A stretch of DNA of 64,000 nucleotides from contig MSED01000002.1 in assembly GCA_002099365.1 (NCBI GenBank), positions 248,001 through 312,000 on the forward strand. Reading direction: 5' to 3'. Each line of letters starts with the position of its first letter. The stretch's first letter is position 1. Under the pieces are notes generated by a model. It made no database searches, was not told the origin of the DNA, and saw only the letters and a program-made list of their open reading frames with translations. The translations under genes and the position numbers were made by a program. This document shows positions 10,260-20,802 of the stretch, piece after piece. The DNA is from Phialophora verrucosa (Eukaryota; Ascomycota; Eurotiomycetes; Chaetothyriales; Herpotrichiellaceae).

Positions 10260-12024
10260 TCCCTCGTCATTGGCAGCGAACTGTGTTAACCTTGTCTTCT
10301 TCCTTTCACGATTTGAACCTTCTCCGAAGACGTCAGAGGACAATACCCAGTGTCCTCTGAGGCGTTGCACCTTTGCAATCGGCCTCCCGATCCTGGTCAG
10401 ACAGCCGTCTTCGGTGCTCCAATTAACGCCCCGTTCCATGAGAGGAGAGAGAAACCATATTCGTTATGAAGCCGAGGATATAGGCAACATCTGGTAACGT
10501 CATTGCTCCCATACCGTCTGGTGTTGCAACTTCTATAGCTGCGACGCCGATGCGCCTCCACGCGGTATGTTGTTGCCCTGCCACAACTTGTCCGCTTTCT
10601 CGCTGTAACAGCTGTTTGAATACCTGTGTGCTGTTCGCTATATGAACTGCTGACCCGGAATCGAGTATCCATTGGTCTTTGAGAGCCTTTATGCTCGATG
10701 CTGAATGCGCTGCAGCATTCGTAAAGTTCGGAGGGTCGTGGTCATATAAGGTGACTATGCCCTCTTCCTCGAAGAAGACCTGGTAATCCGGGTTCATTGT
10801 TGCCTTGCCGGCATTGCTGACGGTTCCGGTTGCCAACATGGTCCTTTGGTATATCTTCACCTTGGCGTCATAGTAACTCTTGACGGTATTCCATATGCGG
10901 GCTTGTCCCGCCGTCGGGTCTTCTGAGTGAGGGGGGTATAACGGTGCAGTCGGGTATGTCTTTGGTGTCCTGGTGTCCGGATTGACGTATTCCCAGACCA
11001 TGGCGTTTTTTGCTGATGTATTGATATGAGGGAGCTTAGGGTTAGGGTGCCTGAAATGGGAAGGAGGGCAGCCTGGTGAATGGTCTCAATTTAACCTCTG
11101 AAGGTTCGAGTATGCCTCCATATTCGATTGCGAGATGCTTGGTATAGCTGAGATACGCAATTGCCCCTATTGGTAAGACGAATATGCTCTGGTGAGGGGG
11201 TTTGAAGATGCTGTGAGAGGATAGAGGCCGCCATTATATGTCTGGTCTGGTAAAAACAGCTGCGAAGTTGAGTGATCCTTCACATCACTGGTGACCGTGC
11301 TTGTCTGAGGCTGAGGCTTCGCCTTCATACCGATCTGATATATTTGTTGGTAGAGGCGTTCGAGCGTGGTGTTTAATATCGAAACGTGCTGTAATCTTGT
11401 CGATACAAGAGTCCTGGCACAGCCAGAGGAGGCGCCTTAATCTGTCGCCCTATTCTGTCGCGAACAATGCGTATACCAAGGAACCAGTTGGCCTCTGTTA
11501 TCTCTCACAGCTCGAGGTCTTTTTCATCTGGTTGACGAGCTCTTTCGCTTTTGGTACGTCCTCCTTCGCAAAGAGGAGGATGATATCGTCAACACAGAAG
11601 AAGAATATGAGCCAGTCATTCACCCAGATGGACCAGGTTCTCGAAGCTCAAGAAGGCTAAAATCCATCCCGCTCAGATCTCAAAAAAACTTTCCAAACAG
11701 GCGACGATAAACCAAGGCAAGAGGGCCCTCGGCAGAGCATTCTCATCGGGCCTTCAGAAGGCGTATAGTTTGTCTGTTATCTGATTGTATCACAAGGCCT
11801 CCATCGAAGCTGAAGTCAATGTGGTCAAAGGACCGTTGCCAGCACAGTAGTTCCTTTGCGGACCGAGATAGAGCGAGCAGCTCTGCCTCTGTGGTTGACG
11901 TTGTTATCGTTGCGTGTTTGGAGGCCTTCCAGTCAATGGGTCTGTTTTGTAAGCTGAATAAATAACCGTCTGAGCTTTTTCTGTCTGTATTGCCAGCAAA
12001 GCCAGAATTGGAACCACTGCTCAT
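10260..12024 (-). mobile_element. Ty1/Copia retrotransposon remnant, fragments in permuted order
   Basis: Three pol/gag pieces are readable on the minus strand. From high to low coordinate they are: RNase H (12024-11743, KSSDGYLFSL and TTSTTEAELLAL); reverse transcriptase thumb and connection (about 11740-11100, VDDIILLFAKED and WLCQDSCIDKI, interrupted by stops and frameshifts); and gag/protease/pre-integrase (11001 to about 10260, protease motif WILDSGSAVHIAN). In an intact element the order 5' to 3' is gag, protease, integrase, RT, RNase H, so the pieces are out of order and integrase is missing. No LTRs were recognised. Unlike the AT-rich block at the right, this remnant keeps ordinary CpA/TpG and shows little RIP. 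Confidence 0.75.
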
Positions 12025-12610
12025 ATTGTGAAGTTATTCAAGAGGCAGTTGGATCGTACGGTAATGACTGGCTGTCTTCCTATCCCTCGTAATATGGAGC
12101 TTACCAACATCACCTGGCTTTGTAGATGCGTGTACCGAGTATTTCAGGCTCGGATACGGAGGACATGATTCGGTATGACTGCTGCACTCGCCAGGCTCCC
12201 AACATCGGGGACCATTGGGTAAGGGTCGAGAGGAGGTGGCTGATCGATGCTGAGCGTCTGCAGCCGAAATGGTGGTTTCCGGCCACTTCAATTTCCGCCA
12301 TGCGCTAAAAAGTCACCGACGTATCACAATCCGCAGAAGGCTGGCGTCGGATCTGATTGGGCGTCCACCAGCCAGATCCATCTCGCTTCGCTAAGCAACT
12401 CAAGCCCCGCGAAGCCAGAAACAGTGAATTGGCTGCTAACAGATCATCCAATTTGACCTCTTCCTGCCACCTTCTGCCTCTCTAAAAAGGGAGCTTGCTT
12501 GCATCCAAGATGTCATCAGTCCGGATCTCGATTCACCCCGGTGACAGGCTTGTGCTTTCAAGCTGCAGCACAAAAAGCTTGTGCCTAAATACTCCATACT
12601 ACTGCCCACC
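12025..12610. other. Intergenic, promoter side of the SLATT gene
   Basis: No credible coding frame. The left edge is the flank of the Copia remnant. The right part should hold the promoter and 5' UTR of the gene starting at 12611. Overlapping small frames on both strands are discounted because they lack domain features. Confidence 0.4.
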
Positions 12611-13506
12611 ATGGACCCAACGACACATGAGACGATGGATGAGAAAGGGGAGGTCATTCATGCATCGACCTCGGCGTCGACACCACCACAACCTCAAATA
12701 TCGCCTGCGGGACCGCATGACAGTGCAGCGCAACCTCCTAGGCAGCCGTCGGAAAGACAACCAGCACATCGAACGACTCAGACCGCGTCCGCCACGATTC
12801 AACCTACCTTCTTTGCAGAAATTGCTGGTCGCGGTAAGCCCAGGCCAGAGCCACTGCTATGTACCTGATCAAAACCATACTGACACTTTGTAGATGGCCC
12901 TTATCCGTATGAGTCCTTGCGCTTGCGTGTTACCAAGGCGTACCAGGTCCATACGTACCAGTATTGGTTTGTGGCACTACTCTCGAATTCACTGCTCTTT
13001 CTCCAGATCCTCATTGCGGCCAGTCTGACCGCCTTGGGTGCATTCAACGATCGCAAAGCTCGGACTGCGACAATCTTTCTTGGTGCCTCCAATACAGTCA
13101 TCGCAGGTCTCTTAACCTACTTCAAGAGTCGCAATCAACCAAACCGTGCCAGACAATTCCGCAATGATCTCGGCGCAATCGTCGATCAGCTTGACGATAC
13201 GGAGGCCAATTTCAGGAACCCCAATTGGGAGGGCGATGAGTCTGCAGAGTTGCAGAAGATCAGAGACGCCTACAAACAGGCACGTCTCGACGCTCAAGCG
13301 AACTACCCTGACCTTTGGGTGAAGGGAACAAGTCCGTACAATCCAAACTATACGCCTCCGATCACGACAGATCCAATCACAGGTGTCTCGGGTCTCCCAT
13401 CTCAAATCCATCGTCATCGGTCGCAGACCTGGACAGCACCAGGTCCGTCGGCACCACACCGGTGAAGACAAATCTCGAGCTTATCGATGAAGGCGTTGAG
13501 AGCTGA
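12611..13506 (+). CDS. Fungal SLATT-domain (two-TM) membrane protein
   Basis: Predicted 263-residue protein in three exons: 12611-12833, 12894-13382 and 13427-13506. Intron 1 (60 bp, TACTGAC branch site) is well supported and joins EIAGR to DGPYPYESLRLRV. The first ~70 residues are Pro/Gln/Ser-rich. Two transmembrane helices follow (LLSNSLLFLQILIAASLTAL and TATIFLGASNTVIAGLLTYF), then a charged helix after KSRNQPNRARQFR. This is the layout of the fungal SLATT (SMODS and SLOG-associating two-TM effector) domain. Bacterial SLATT proteins are thought to be membrane effectors of nucleotide-signal conflict systems; the role in fungi is unknown. Intron 2 (44 bp, 13383-13426) is less certain: without it the frame ends at 13465 with a basic, less protein-like tail. 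It ends 61 bp from the convergent GMC gene. Confidence 0.75.
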
Positions 13507-13567
13507 ATTGCCGTCCCGAAGGGTACCGCGCAGGACCATCCTGTGGTGGAGCTTGGACATCGATATT

Positions 13568-15256
13568 CTATTCGCCGCGAGCTACCCACTCCGCAACCCT
13601 CTCTGCCGTCGCGTACACCGCGGACTGTGGATGGCACGATAGGGGCAAAGGGAAGATGCTGGCATCAACAACCCTCAACCCTTTCACCCCCGACACGCGA
13701 CAATGACTGTCCACCACTTTTCCCATCGGGCAACTCCCCATCGGATGATCGAGACTATAACCCAAGCCCGCAATACGCCGATCAAGTTCTTCATCAGTCG
13801 CTTCGATCACTGGGCAACATCCCGCTGGTGGGACCTCATGTGAGACGAAAGACTTGCCAGCCCGTGTCTCGAGGTGCACCGATGCTGCTTTCCTGAGCGC
13901 TTCCCGCATTATATGCCGATCCACCTCCGCGTCGAAAAAGTTCACATCAGTTACCGGTGGATCCTGGACCCGTGCCGACCGCAGTGTGACTGTACCTCGA
14001 GAAGTGGTGGTTAAAGCCACTGCCACAGTGCTGATATAGCCGCCTTGCAGAGCGGCATCATGGCCAGGGTGTCGGTTTCCCCTTGCCGCATACACGGTGG
14101 CGATTTCCACATGCGAAGCGCCGGGTCTGAGCACTAAGTCTCTATCCTCTTGGCTCTTGGCCAAGGATCCAAGCTTTTCCAGATTATCGAGTTCGTCGAA
14201 CACAAGGAAGTCCACCGGCAACCCACTGAAATAAGTCGGGTCGGTAAACTGAGGTGATCCAATGGCGAGTCCCTCTTCTGGATGTTTCAGCTCCCAGGTG
14301 ATGTCCATCGCAAGGTGATCTCTGAGGTTCTTCCCGACCTCAACACTTTCGAGGATCGTTTCGATACCGTGTTTCTCCAGCTCAACACGATCACCTATAC
14401 CCGAAAGCTTCAGAACCTGCGGTGTATGGTACGCCCCAGCGGACACAATCACCTCCTTTCTCGCGACGAAATGCTCACCACGGGCCAAATCCACCCCATT
14501 TGCCACCGGCTGTTCGTCTCCTCCTATGAAAGTGACACGCTGTACCACGCTCTCTGTTCGGATCTCGACCTTTGTCAAATCCAGAACTGTTCCCGGTAAC
14601 TGCCTTATGCCATCGACCCAAACCTCTGCAAGCTCCGTCAACCCATTCTGATATCCGCCATTTCCATCAATGAGATACTTCACATTCGCCTCCTCCCACA
14701 TCTTCTGCACCGGCTCTCTCAAAGGGTACTTTCTTCCAGGCCAGAGCGATCTGACAGGAACGATCTTGAGAGGACCATCATAGCCATGCTGGCTCTCATC
14801 CCTGACAACACCGTTCTCAACACTCACAGCCATGCTCTCCACCCGCTTCATGAACGGCAACAAAGCATTGTAGCTCCAGGCTTCATCACCCACAATTCTG
14901 GCCCACAAGTCGAAATCACTCTTGGGGCCTCTCGTCCATACGCAGCCATTAATGGCGGCACTGCCGCCCAGTCCCTTGCCCACAGGGACAATTGCACCCC
15001 TACCGCCCAAATTTCGATTAGGCGCAACGGTCAGCTGGTAGCTATGCTGCGACTCCCTTGCCAGATGCGGGGCCTTCGAGGAGAGGATGTGTTCCGCGTC
15101 TACTTTCGCGGGGTCGACACCGGCTTCCAGGACGAGGACTTGTTTCGTGTTGGAAGGCGGCAGGAGTCTTGAGAGACGCGACGCCAGGACCAGGCCGGAT
15201 ATCCCGCCTCCTACGATGATATAGTCGTACGTGTTGGAGGTGGAGGGCGAGCTCAT
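13568..15256 (-). CDS. GMC-family oxidoreductase (FAD-dependent)
   Basis: A 562-residue single-exon flavoenzyme. The N-terminal FAD-binding strand is YDYIIVGGGISGLVLASRL, followed by GKGLGGSAAINGCVWTRG, the GMC signature region. Near the C-terminus are SLDHPMGSCPMGKVVDSHCRV and LRVVDASIFPLPLSCHPQSAVYATAERVA, which hold the active-site His-Pro and the FAD-binding end of the family. Members oxidise alcohols, sugars or aryl alcohols; the substrate is not deducible here. There is no clear signal peptide with the start at 15256 (codon before SSPSTSNTYDYI). The in-frame ATG at 15307 would add 17 residues. Size is normal for the family (550-620). It is convergent with the SLATT gene. Confidence 0.88.
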   Translation of the reverse strand: MSSPSTSNTYDYIIVGGGISGLVLASRLSRLLPPSNTKQVLVLEAGVDPAKVDAEHILSSKAPHLARESQHSYQLTVAPNRNLGGRGAIVPVGKGLGGSAAINGCVWTRGPKSDFDLWARIVGDEAWSYNALLPFMKRVESMAVSVENGVVRDESQHGYDGPLKIVPVRSLWPGRKYPLREPVQKMWEEANVKYLIDGNGGYQNGLTELAEVWVDGIRQLPGTVLDLTKVEIRTESVVQRVTFIGGDEQPVANGVDLARGEHFVARKEVIVSAGAYHTPQVLKLSGIGDRVELEKHGIETILESVEVGKNLRDHLAMDITWELKHPEEGLAIGSPQFTDPTYFSGLPVDFLVFDELDNLEKLGSLAKSQEDRDLVLRPGASHVEIATVYAARGNRHPGHDAALQGGYISTVAVALTTTSRGTVTLRSARVQDPPVTDVNFFDAEVDRHIMREALRKAASVHLETRAGKSFVSHEVPPAGCCPVIEATDEELDRRIAGLGYSLDHPMGSCPMGKVVDSHCRVSGVKGLRVVDASIFPLPLSCHPQSAVYATAERVAEWVARGE

Positions 15257-16220
15257 GATGGAGCCTGTTGAGTTTGCAGTTGAAGTTTCAAACAGACCGC
15301 GGAGCAAGCCTGTCCTCCTCGCAGGGCAGGCAGATAAAAAGAGGTGGAAGAAATCGACAGTACTGTGGGTAGAATAGTAATATGTCCGGTCTCCCTATGC
15401 ACAGAGTCTTCGTCTTGAGAGAACCACCTGCCTCCGTGGTCTACTTGTGCTTAGGGCTCGATACTACCTCGTATATAGACATGCTTGCGTGCACGTACGT
15501 GCTCCAGATCCGGTCCACTTGCTGACCGCCACCTGTATGTCTCCATGTACTGATGTACAGTGTGTATACGAGCCGACGCGGCCGCCTGGCACGCTGATGG
15601 GTAAGCCCGGTGAGCTTACCTCGTACAATTCATCCTATAGGTTGGCAGTGTGCTTGATTTCGAATCAGCTCCGAGAAAGGGACGATACGGTACTTCGCAT
15701 TGGTTTTTCGCTGGCGCCGCTCGGGAGGGTGGCCATGTTACTAGAACCTCACACGTTGAATGCCCGTGACGAGGTACTCGGTCAGGTGAGCGCACAGATA
15801 TGGAACTGGTTCTTGAATCGGACTCAAACCCGAGCCCTGGTTCGACCGCATGTCTCTTGAAGATTCCTGATAACTGAAAAAATCTGCATTCGCCGTGCCG
15901 TTGCGTGGTATCACAATATCGCTCACTAGTTGTCAGGGCGTCCCAACTCCTATGTACATCCTCCGTGCCGGATCGGAGTCGAGACATCGCCACAACCACC
16001 GCCATCCTGTGGTGTGAACTCTCAACACAGATTATACTCAAGTGACAGGATAAACGCACGTGCATGAGAGGACGAATCCCGATTCAGCCACACTGACAGC
16101 AGCCTTGCTTGTTGGTCCAGAAATTCAAGCACCTAAAAAGAAACCTTGGTCAGCAAGCGCAAACAGCGCAGGAACGAGGTACTGTATGTACGGGCCGAAA
16201 CCTCGAGCCTCGAGCTCCAC
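15257..16220. other. Intergenic: GMC promoter side and 3' flank of the repeat-protein gene
   Basis: About 960 bp. Frames such as 15447-15860 (plus) and 15616-16065 (minus) overlap each other and carry no domain. No repeat or transposon sequence recognised. Confidence 0.4.
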
Positions 16221-16880
16221 TTACCCGCCGTTGGTTGCCTCGAAAAGCAGACATCCGTCGCGGGACTTGTAGTTCATGCTGTGAAACAGATATGTCAGTG
16301 ACGCTTGAAGACACTCGAAGTAATGAATGAGTGATAAATGGCCCGTCGGTCGGTCGAAATCATCTCAAAGCACAGCCTTTCAGGGTTTGCAAGGATGGGC
16401 GGCATTGAAGACTTCAAGGATGCCCACGGCAGAAAGGATTTTCTTTGATGACCATTTCGCCTATCTATCTTCCGAAACCCTGCCGACGGAGAGGGGCACT
16501 GGCACGGGACAGACGTACCACCCACTGGTATTATCGCCATAGTTCATACAGCCTTCTGCGTTCTTTCCAACGACCATACAGCCTGATGCGCCTTCGCCGA
16601 ATGTCAGACAACCTCCTTCCTCGGTCTTTCTCTCGTGGTCGTGGTTGTCTGCTTCTGGTGAAGGCTCCTGCTCTGGTGGTTGCGACTGCGGCAACGTCGC
16701 CGGCTGCTGACTTTGTTGCTGGGGCGGCGCGGATCCTTCTGCTTGTAGTGGGTCATTGCTATGGGCGGAGGCGGAGGACGACCGCGAGGACGCCTCGTAG
16801 GGCGGCGGAGGGTCCATGCGCGGAAATGCGCTGGGCGCGCTCCGGGTGGGAGGAGAGTTGGGACTTCTGAGCTTGCCCAT
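16221..16880 (-). CDS. Small PPxY protein with Gly-Cys-Met-Asn repeats
   Basis: Predicted 139-residue protein in two exons, 16880-16519 and 16278-16221, joined over a 240-bp intron (16518-16279, GTACGT donor, CACTGAC branch, TTTCACAG acceptor). The N-terminal half is disordered and Pro/Ser/Gln-rich with a PPPPYEAS motif, a possible WW-domain ligand. The C-terminal part is a Cys repeat: GGCLTFGEGASGCMVVGKNAEGC, MNYGDNTSGCMNY and DGCLLFEATNGG. The repeat continues across the splice junction (GC then MNY), which is the main evidence for the intron. Without splicing the frame ends in a tail that breaks the repeat. Similar Cys/Gly repeat proteins are known as uncharacterised fungal proteins. No function can be given; metal or lipid binding would be speculation. 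Confidence 0.65.
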
Positions 16881-18285
16881 TGTTTGGCGGTTAATGTGAA
16901 GAGAGATATTTGAGGACGTCGAGAGATGGTCACATAGGCGTGGGAAGGTACAAGAGCAGACGTCTTCGTAAAGCGGTCAGCGCGGCAGCAAGATGTTCAC
17001 AATATGCTGTTAGTTCGAGTCATGTCGCGAGACGCGAGAGGATACAGCAACAGCGATTTTATAACTCATCCGGTGTCGCTTCGAGGGGCAATCAATCGGT
17101 CGCACCATGGAAGCTGCGCGATGGGCTGATGCCAGCGGTTGGAGATGTGCGAATACGACGCTGCAATTGGCCTGTTTGGTGTCTGCCTGAGGATTGGAGC
17201 AGTGGCGCTAGATGTGGCTGGACAAGTGTGGCTGAAGCAGCGAGCCCGGCTATTCGCTGACGCTCGTCAGTTATTGTGCAGCCTGAATGAAGTGTCGAGA
17301 GTCGAATGGCAGAGATGCACGCTGGTCAAGCGCAAAATGAACTCATTGTGCTTGCTTGCATGCTGCTGCGACAGCAAGGATGTGTGAGAGTCAGGGCTGC
17401 GTCTGTGAAGCGGCATCACGCATTGTTCATTCCACGCCACATCAGGCAGTCAAGACAACCAAAAGGCCCGAGCAAGGTGGGAAAGCAGTTCCCGTTGCAG
17501 CCAGATTATTTCACAAGTCGCAGAATATAATATGTATGTTGTGAACTTTTAAACGGTCATGCTGAGACCTCAGCTGCCTTGTACTTGTTACTCCGTCCAC
17601 TCGGTCTTGACGAACAAATATAATTAGCATATGACGCGATCGCAGTCCCTATAGGCCAGGTTCAAGCTGCGTGATTTCAGCGCCGAGACAAACATCAGCA
17701 CACAAGCTTATGTATCATCTCTACACATCATGCCACAAGAGAAAGGAGAAGGAATACAAGCTGGATAGAAGCAATGACACCATCAGGTGATAGCAAGCAC
17801 AGGAAAGGGAAGGGGGTCAGTTATCGATAGAGCAATTTCGAACATGTTCTAGCAGGGCGCACGGGCCAAGAGTGGACGACGATTTGCGCGTGGCAATTGG
17901 GCGATGGGTTCTGGCCACTGAGGCTCGCTTGGGCTCGCCGTTAAAACTTGCTCGGCGTGCCCCTGATGGCCTTTTGGTGCCCGGTGGGTGGTCAGTCGGT
18001 GGGCGCAGCTGAGGAGCGCAGGTTTAGAAAACACCGCCCATCCCCTCCAACACCAGCTTCCTCTCCGCCGACCGCTCACTTGTCACCTTCGACACCCATC
18101 TGTACTGTAGCAAGTTGCATCTGCAGCATCCACACTCGTTTTGATTCTTTCTCATCGTCGCCTTTCTCGTCCCTCGATTGACCCTCGGATCCATCTCTCG
18201 CCATTTCTCAGACGCGCATTCAAGGGATTCTCCCCTCGGGGTTGTCACGTCGCTGCGGAGCTCCGGCTGGGCCTGGATCACAACA
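16881..18285. other. Intergenic between divergent genes
   Basis: About 1.4 kb upstream of both the repeat-protein gene (minus) and the HxxHC membrane-protein gene (plus). The last ~250 bp are C/T-rich (ccttcgacacccatctg, tttctcatcgtcgcctttctc), typical of a fungal 5' leader. Small frames are not convincing. Confidence 0.4.
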
Positions 18286-19095
18286 ATGGGCCTCTCGAAT
18301 CACTACCGATCGGTTTCGACCAACGATGAGTCCTTTCCGCTCGCCGAGAAAAGCCATGTGCGAGCCGGCTGGGGCAAACAGTCCATTTTCCTGTCGATCG
18401 CGACGGGCACCCTTTTCATCGCCATTGTTGCCGCTGTGCTCTCCATGATCTCCTCCGTCTTCGTCTCTCATGACACCTCTTCCCAAGCCGTTGCCAGCTC
18501 GACCGCCGGTGCCGCCGCCGTTGTCGCCAGCACGACTCTTACCTCAGCGACCGCGACGTCGACGCCGATCGTCGACGACGACTCACTGAAGACCGTCGAC
18601 GACTCCAAGACACCCGAGGCTCCAATACAGAACTGCGGAAACACTCCAGACGAAGCAAGAGCAAATGGTTGCGTCTTCGATGTGATGATGCAACTCTGGA
18701 CTCCTGCCGACTGCTTCGACGAGGTTCTGTCCAACCGGTTCCTCGAAGTTGGCAACTGGACCTGGTATGCTGATCCGGGCGCCAGCCATGCTTATACACT
18801 GGAAGAAATGAGAAAGGGCGAACATGACGCCGTCTACGTTGCGCAGGACTATCATGTCACCCATTGCATTTACGCTTGGGAGAAGCTGGTCCGTGCCATG
18901 AGGAACCAGGAACCACTCATCACGGAACTCATCTCCTACGACCATGTCATCCACTGCCGCCACAAGACTCTTCAAAGACAAGACGGTGGCGCGTCAATTC
19001 GTGGCGTCCGGGCACCTACTGGGTGGACTCAATGTGCTCCATACGACACCTGGAAGAACCACCTGCCTGCCAACGAACATTCTTCGACTGATTAA
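18286..19095 (+). CDS. Single-pass membrane protein with two HxxHC motifs (UstYa/DUF3328-like layout)
   Basis: A 269-residue type II membrane protein if started at 18286 (caatgg context). A cytosolic N-terminus of ~35 residues precedes one TM helix (SIFLSIATGTLFIAIVAAVLSMI), then an Ala/Thr/Ser-rich linker. The lumenal domain begins with CGNTPDEARANGCVFDVMMQ. It carries two HxxHC motifs: HVTHC (in DYHVTHCIYAWEKLVRAM) and HVIHC (in SYDHVIHCRHK). Paired HxxHC motifs after an N-terminal helix are the layout of UstYa-type (DUF3328) oxidases of peptide secondary metabolism. The CGxxxxEAxxxGCxFD start marks a separate, widespread, uncharacterised fungal family, so relation to UstYa is inference. 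An upstream in-frame ATG at 18178 gives an implausible N-terminus. No precursor-peptide gene is visible nearby. Confidence 0.72.
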   Translation: MGLSNHYRSVSTNDESFPLAEKSHVRAGWGKQSIFLSIATGTLFIAIVAAVLSMISSVFVSHDTSSQAVASSTAGAAAVVASTTLTSATATSTPIVDDDSLKTVDDSKTPEAPIQNCGNTPDEARANGCVFDVMMQLWTPADCFDEVLSNRFLEVGNWTWYADPGASHAYTLEEMRKGEHDAVYVAQDYHVTHCIYAWEKLVRAMRNQEPLITELISYDHVIHCRHKTLQRQDGGASIRGVRAPTGWTQCAPYDTWKNHLPANEHSSTD

Positions 19096-20802
19096 GGAAC
19101 CAGACCGTTTCGTCCCTGCACCTTGTGATGAGTTGGCGTTGGGGCAATCAAGTCGGAGTCTCTGTTCTACAAATAATAGCAAGAAGTTCTCCAATCTGCA
19201 TAATGAAGACTATGGCCGTTCCGGTCCAGGGAAGGTACTGTGCAAAGAGCTGTCACTGGACGATTTACTGGAGCGTTATGAACCGGTGGCTGTGTCCCTT
19301 GCGAGATCGGCTTCTATCTTCGCCAAAGTATTAATGGCCTCCCACCGGTACCAAAAGAGCAAGGAAAATATCTCCCATGCAAGGTAGAGGAAGGGGAAGA
19401 GATCCTGAGTCGATGGCCACCGGAGCTGGGAAGCCGACTAGTGGATACAAAAGAGATCATAGGACGAGTCTTGGTTATTTGATGGGATGTGAACCCGAGC
19501 AATCTCTTTCAGTTTTGCCGATAGTACACTGAATGGTATATGTCAAAAGTTCTTCGTCCGGCAGCGATATGTCGTTTTCGAGCAGCATGAAGCCGTTTGC
19601 AACGCCCACACTATATCTCATTCCAATACGGCATTGCATCCCGGTCATACCAGGCGCCCAGCGCATGGCGAAAGGGCCAGTTCTGGATCATTGAGTGACT
19701 GTTGTTGCATCAGTTCGTCACCCCACGCGGGCCCATTTCTCGGGCAAGCAGAGAGAGCAGTCACGCAGTGCACATATAGTGGTAATGAATCATGTCCTTA
19801 CGTGTGTACATTTCTTTTACTGCTCTCTCTGCTGACACATTTGGTGAAAGCAGATATATCGCGACTCAAGCATTGTCAGCTCTATTCACAAGCTCTGGCA
19901 CAATACGAAGAAAACAAAGAGCCGCCCAGCAAGTCTCGTCGCTTAGCAGCCATAGTTTCCTACCTTGAAAAAGCTTACCAATATGTCAACAAGACTCCTG
20001 CTCTTCTGCGGTCCGCACCGATCAACTTCTAAGTGATAATTGTTTTCGGTCCTCAGGCAGATGACGGAGAGAATACGATGATATGCTCGACGATTGGGCG
20101 AAAGTATTTGGGCCCGAGTCCGAGAACGGATCAGAGTTGTTTCACGTTCCGAGACACAAGGCGCTTTCTTCTCACGGCCTGAACTCGTACAGATCGCGCG
20201 CAAAGGCTGAGAGAGAGAGTGGGAGAGTCGGGCATTGCCATCACCTCGCATCTCGTGCTGCCATACTGTGTATCGAACTAGCCAGCCTTGTCTTGGATGT
20301 ACACCGTATCCTCCTCAACTACCGAGTAGTCGAGAAGCGCATGCGATGTGCATCTGCGTGGCGGCGGTTCCAGGTCTGTTCCTGTTCCATCCCAGCCCTT
20401 GACTTTTGTTATCGGCCGCCGCCCTACGCCGAATGAGGAAGTGACTTCTTTCGACGACCTGATCGATTTGATGTGCTGGCCCGATCTCGCATGGCATTGT
20501 TCTATTTCATGGCATTTCAGAGGCTCGGATGGTCGACGCCCGCAATCTTGGGACCAATCGATGGGTTTCACGGGACAAATGCATGCGTTGCCTCAGCAGC
20601 ACGCTCCTCCTCCTCCTCGAACCCTCCCTTCCTGTTGATTTGAACCTCCAGTCTAATTACCTGCTGTCTGCTTGCTTGCTTGCTTGCTTGCTTGTTCGCT
20701 CGCTCGCTCTCTTCAGTCGGCGCGCCGTGCCGCTCCGCTGCGTCAGCGAGCCTTGCTTCCCACAAGTTTGTCTTTTGCTCCTCTCCTTTCAGCTCCGCCA
20801 GC
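19096..20802. other. Intergenic, with a CTTG microsatellite
   Basis: About 1.7 kb with no supported gene; frames at 19634-20032 and 20083-20436 lack domains. A (CTTG)6 tract at 20671-20694, followed by TTCGCTCGCTCGCTC, lies in the presumed 5' UTR or promoter of the RTA1-like gene. Confidence 0.45.

Noticed and set aside
12495..12893. 132-codon plus-strand frame overlapping the first SLATT exon
   Set aside because: It is an alternative frame of the exon and intron; the spliced model in the other frame gives a recognised domain.
15828..15860. GGTTCGA-like segment resembling a tRNA T-loop
   Set aside because: No matching acceptor stem, D-arm or anticodon arm at the right spacing.
18583..18981. 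Minus-strand frame inside the HxxHC protein gene
   Set aside because: It is antisense to a frame with a TM helix and conserved motifs, and has no features of its own.
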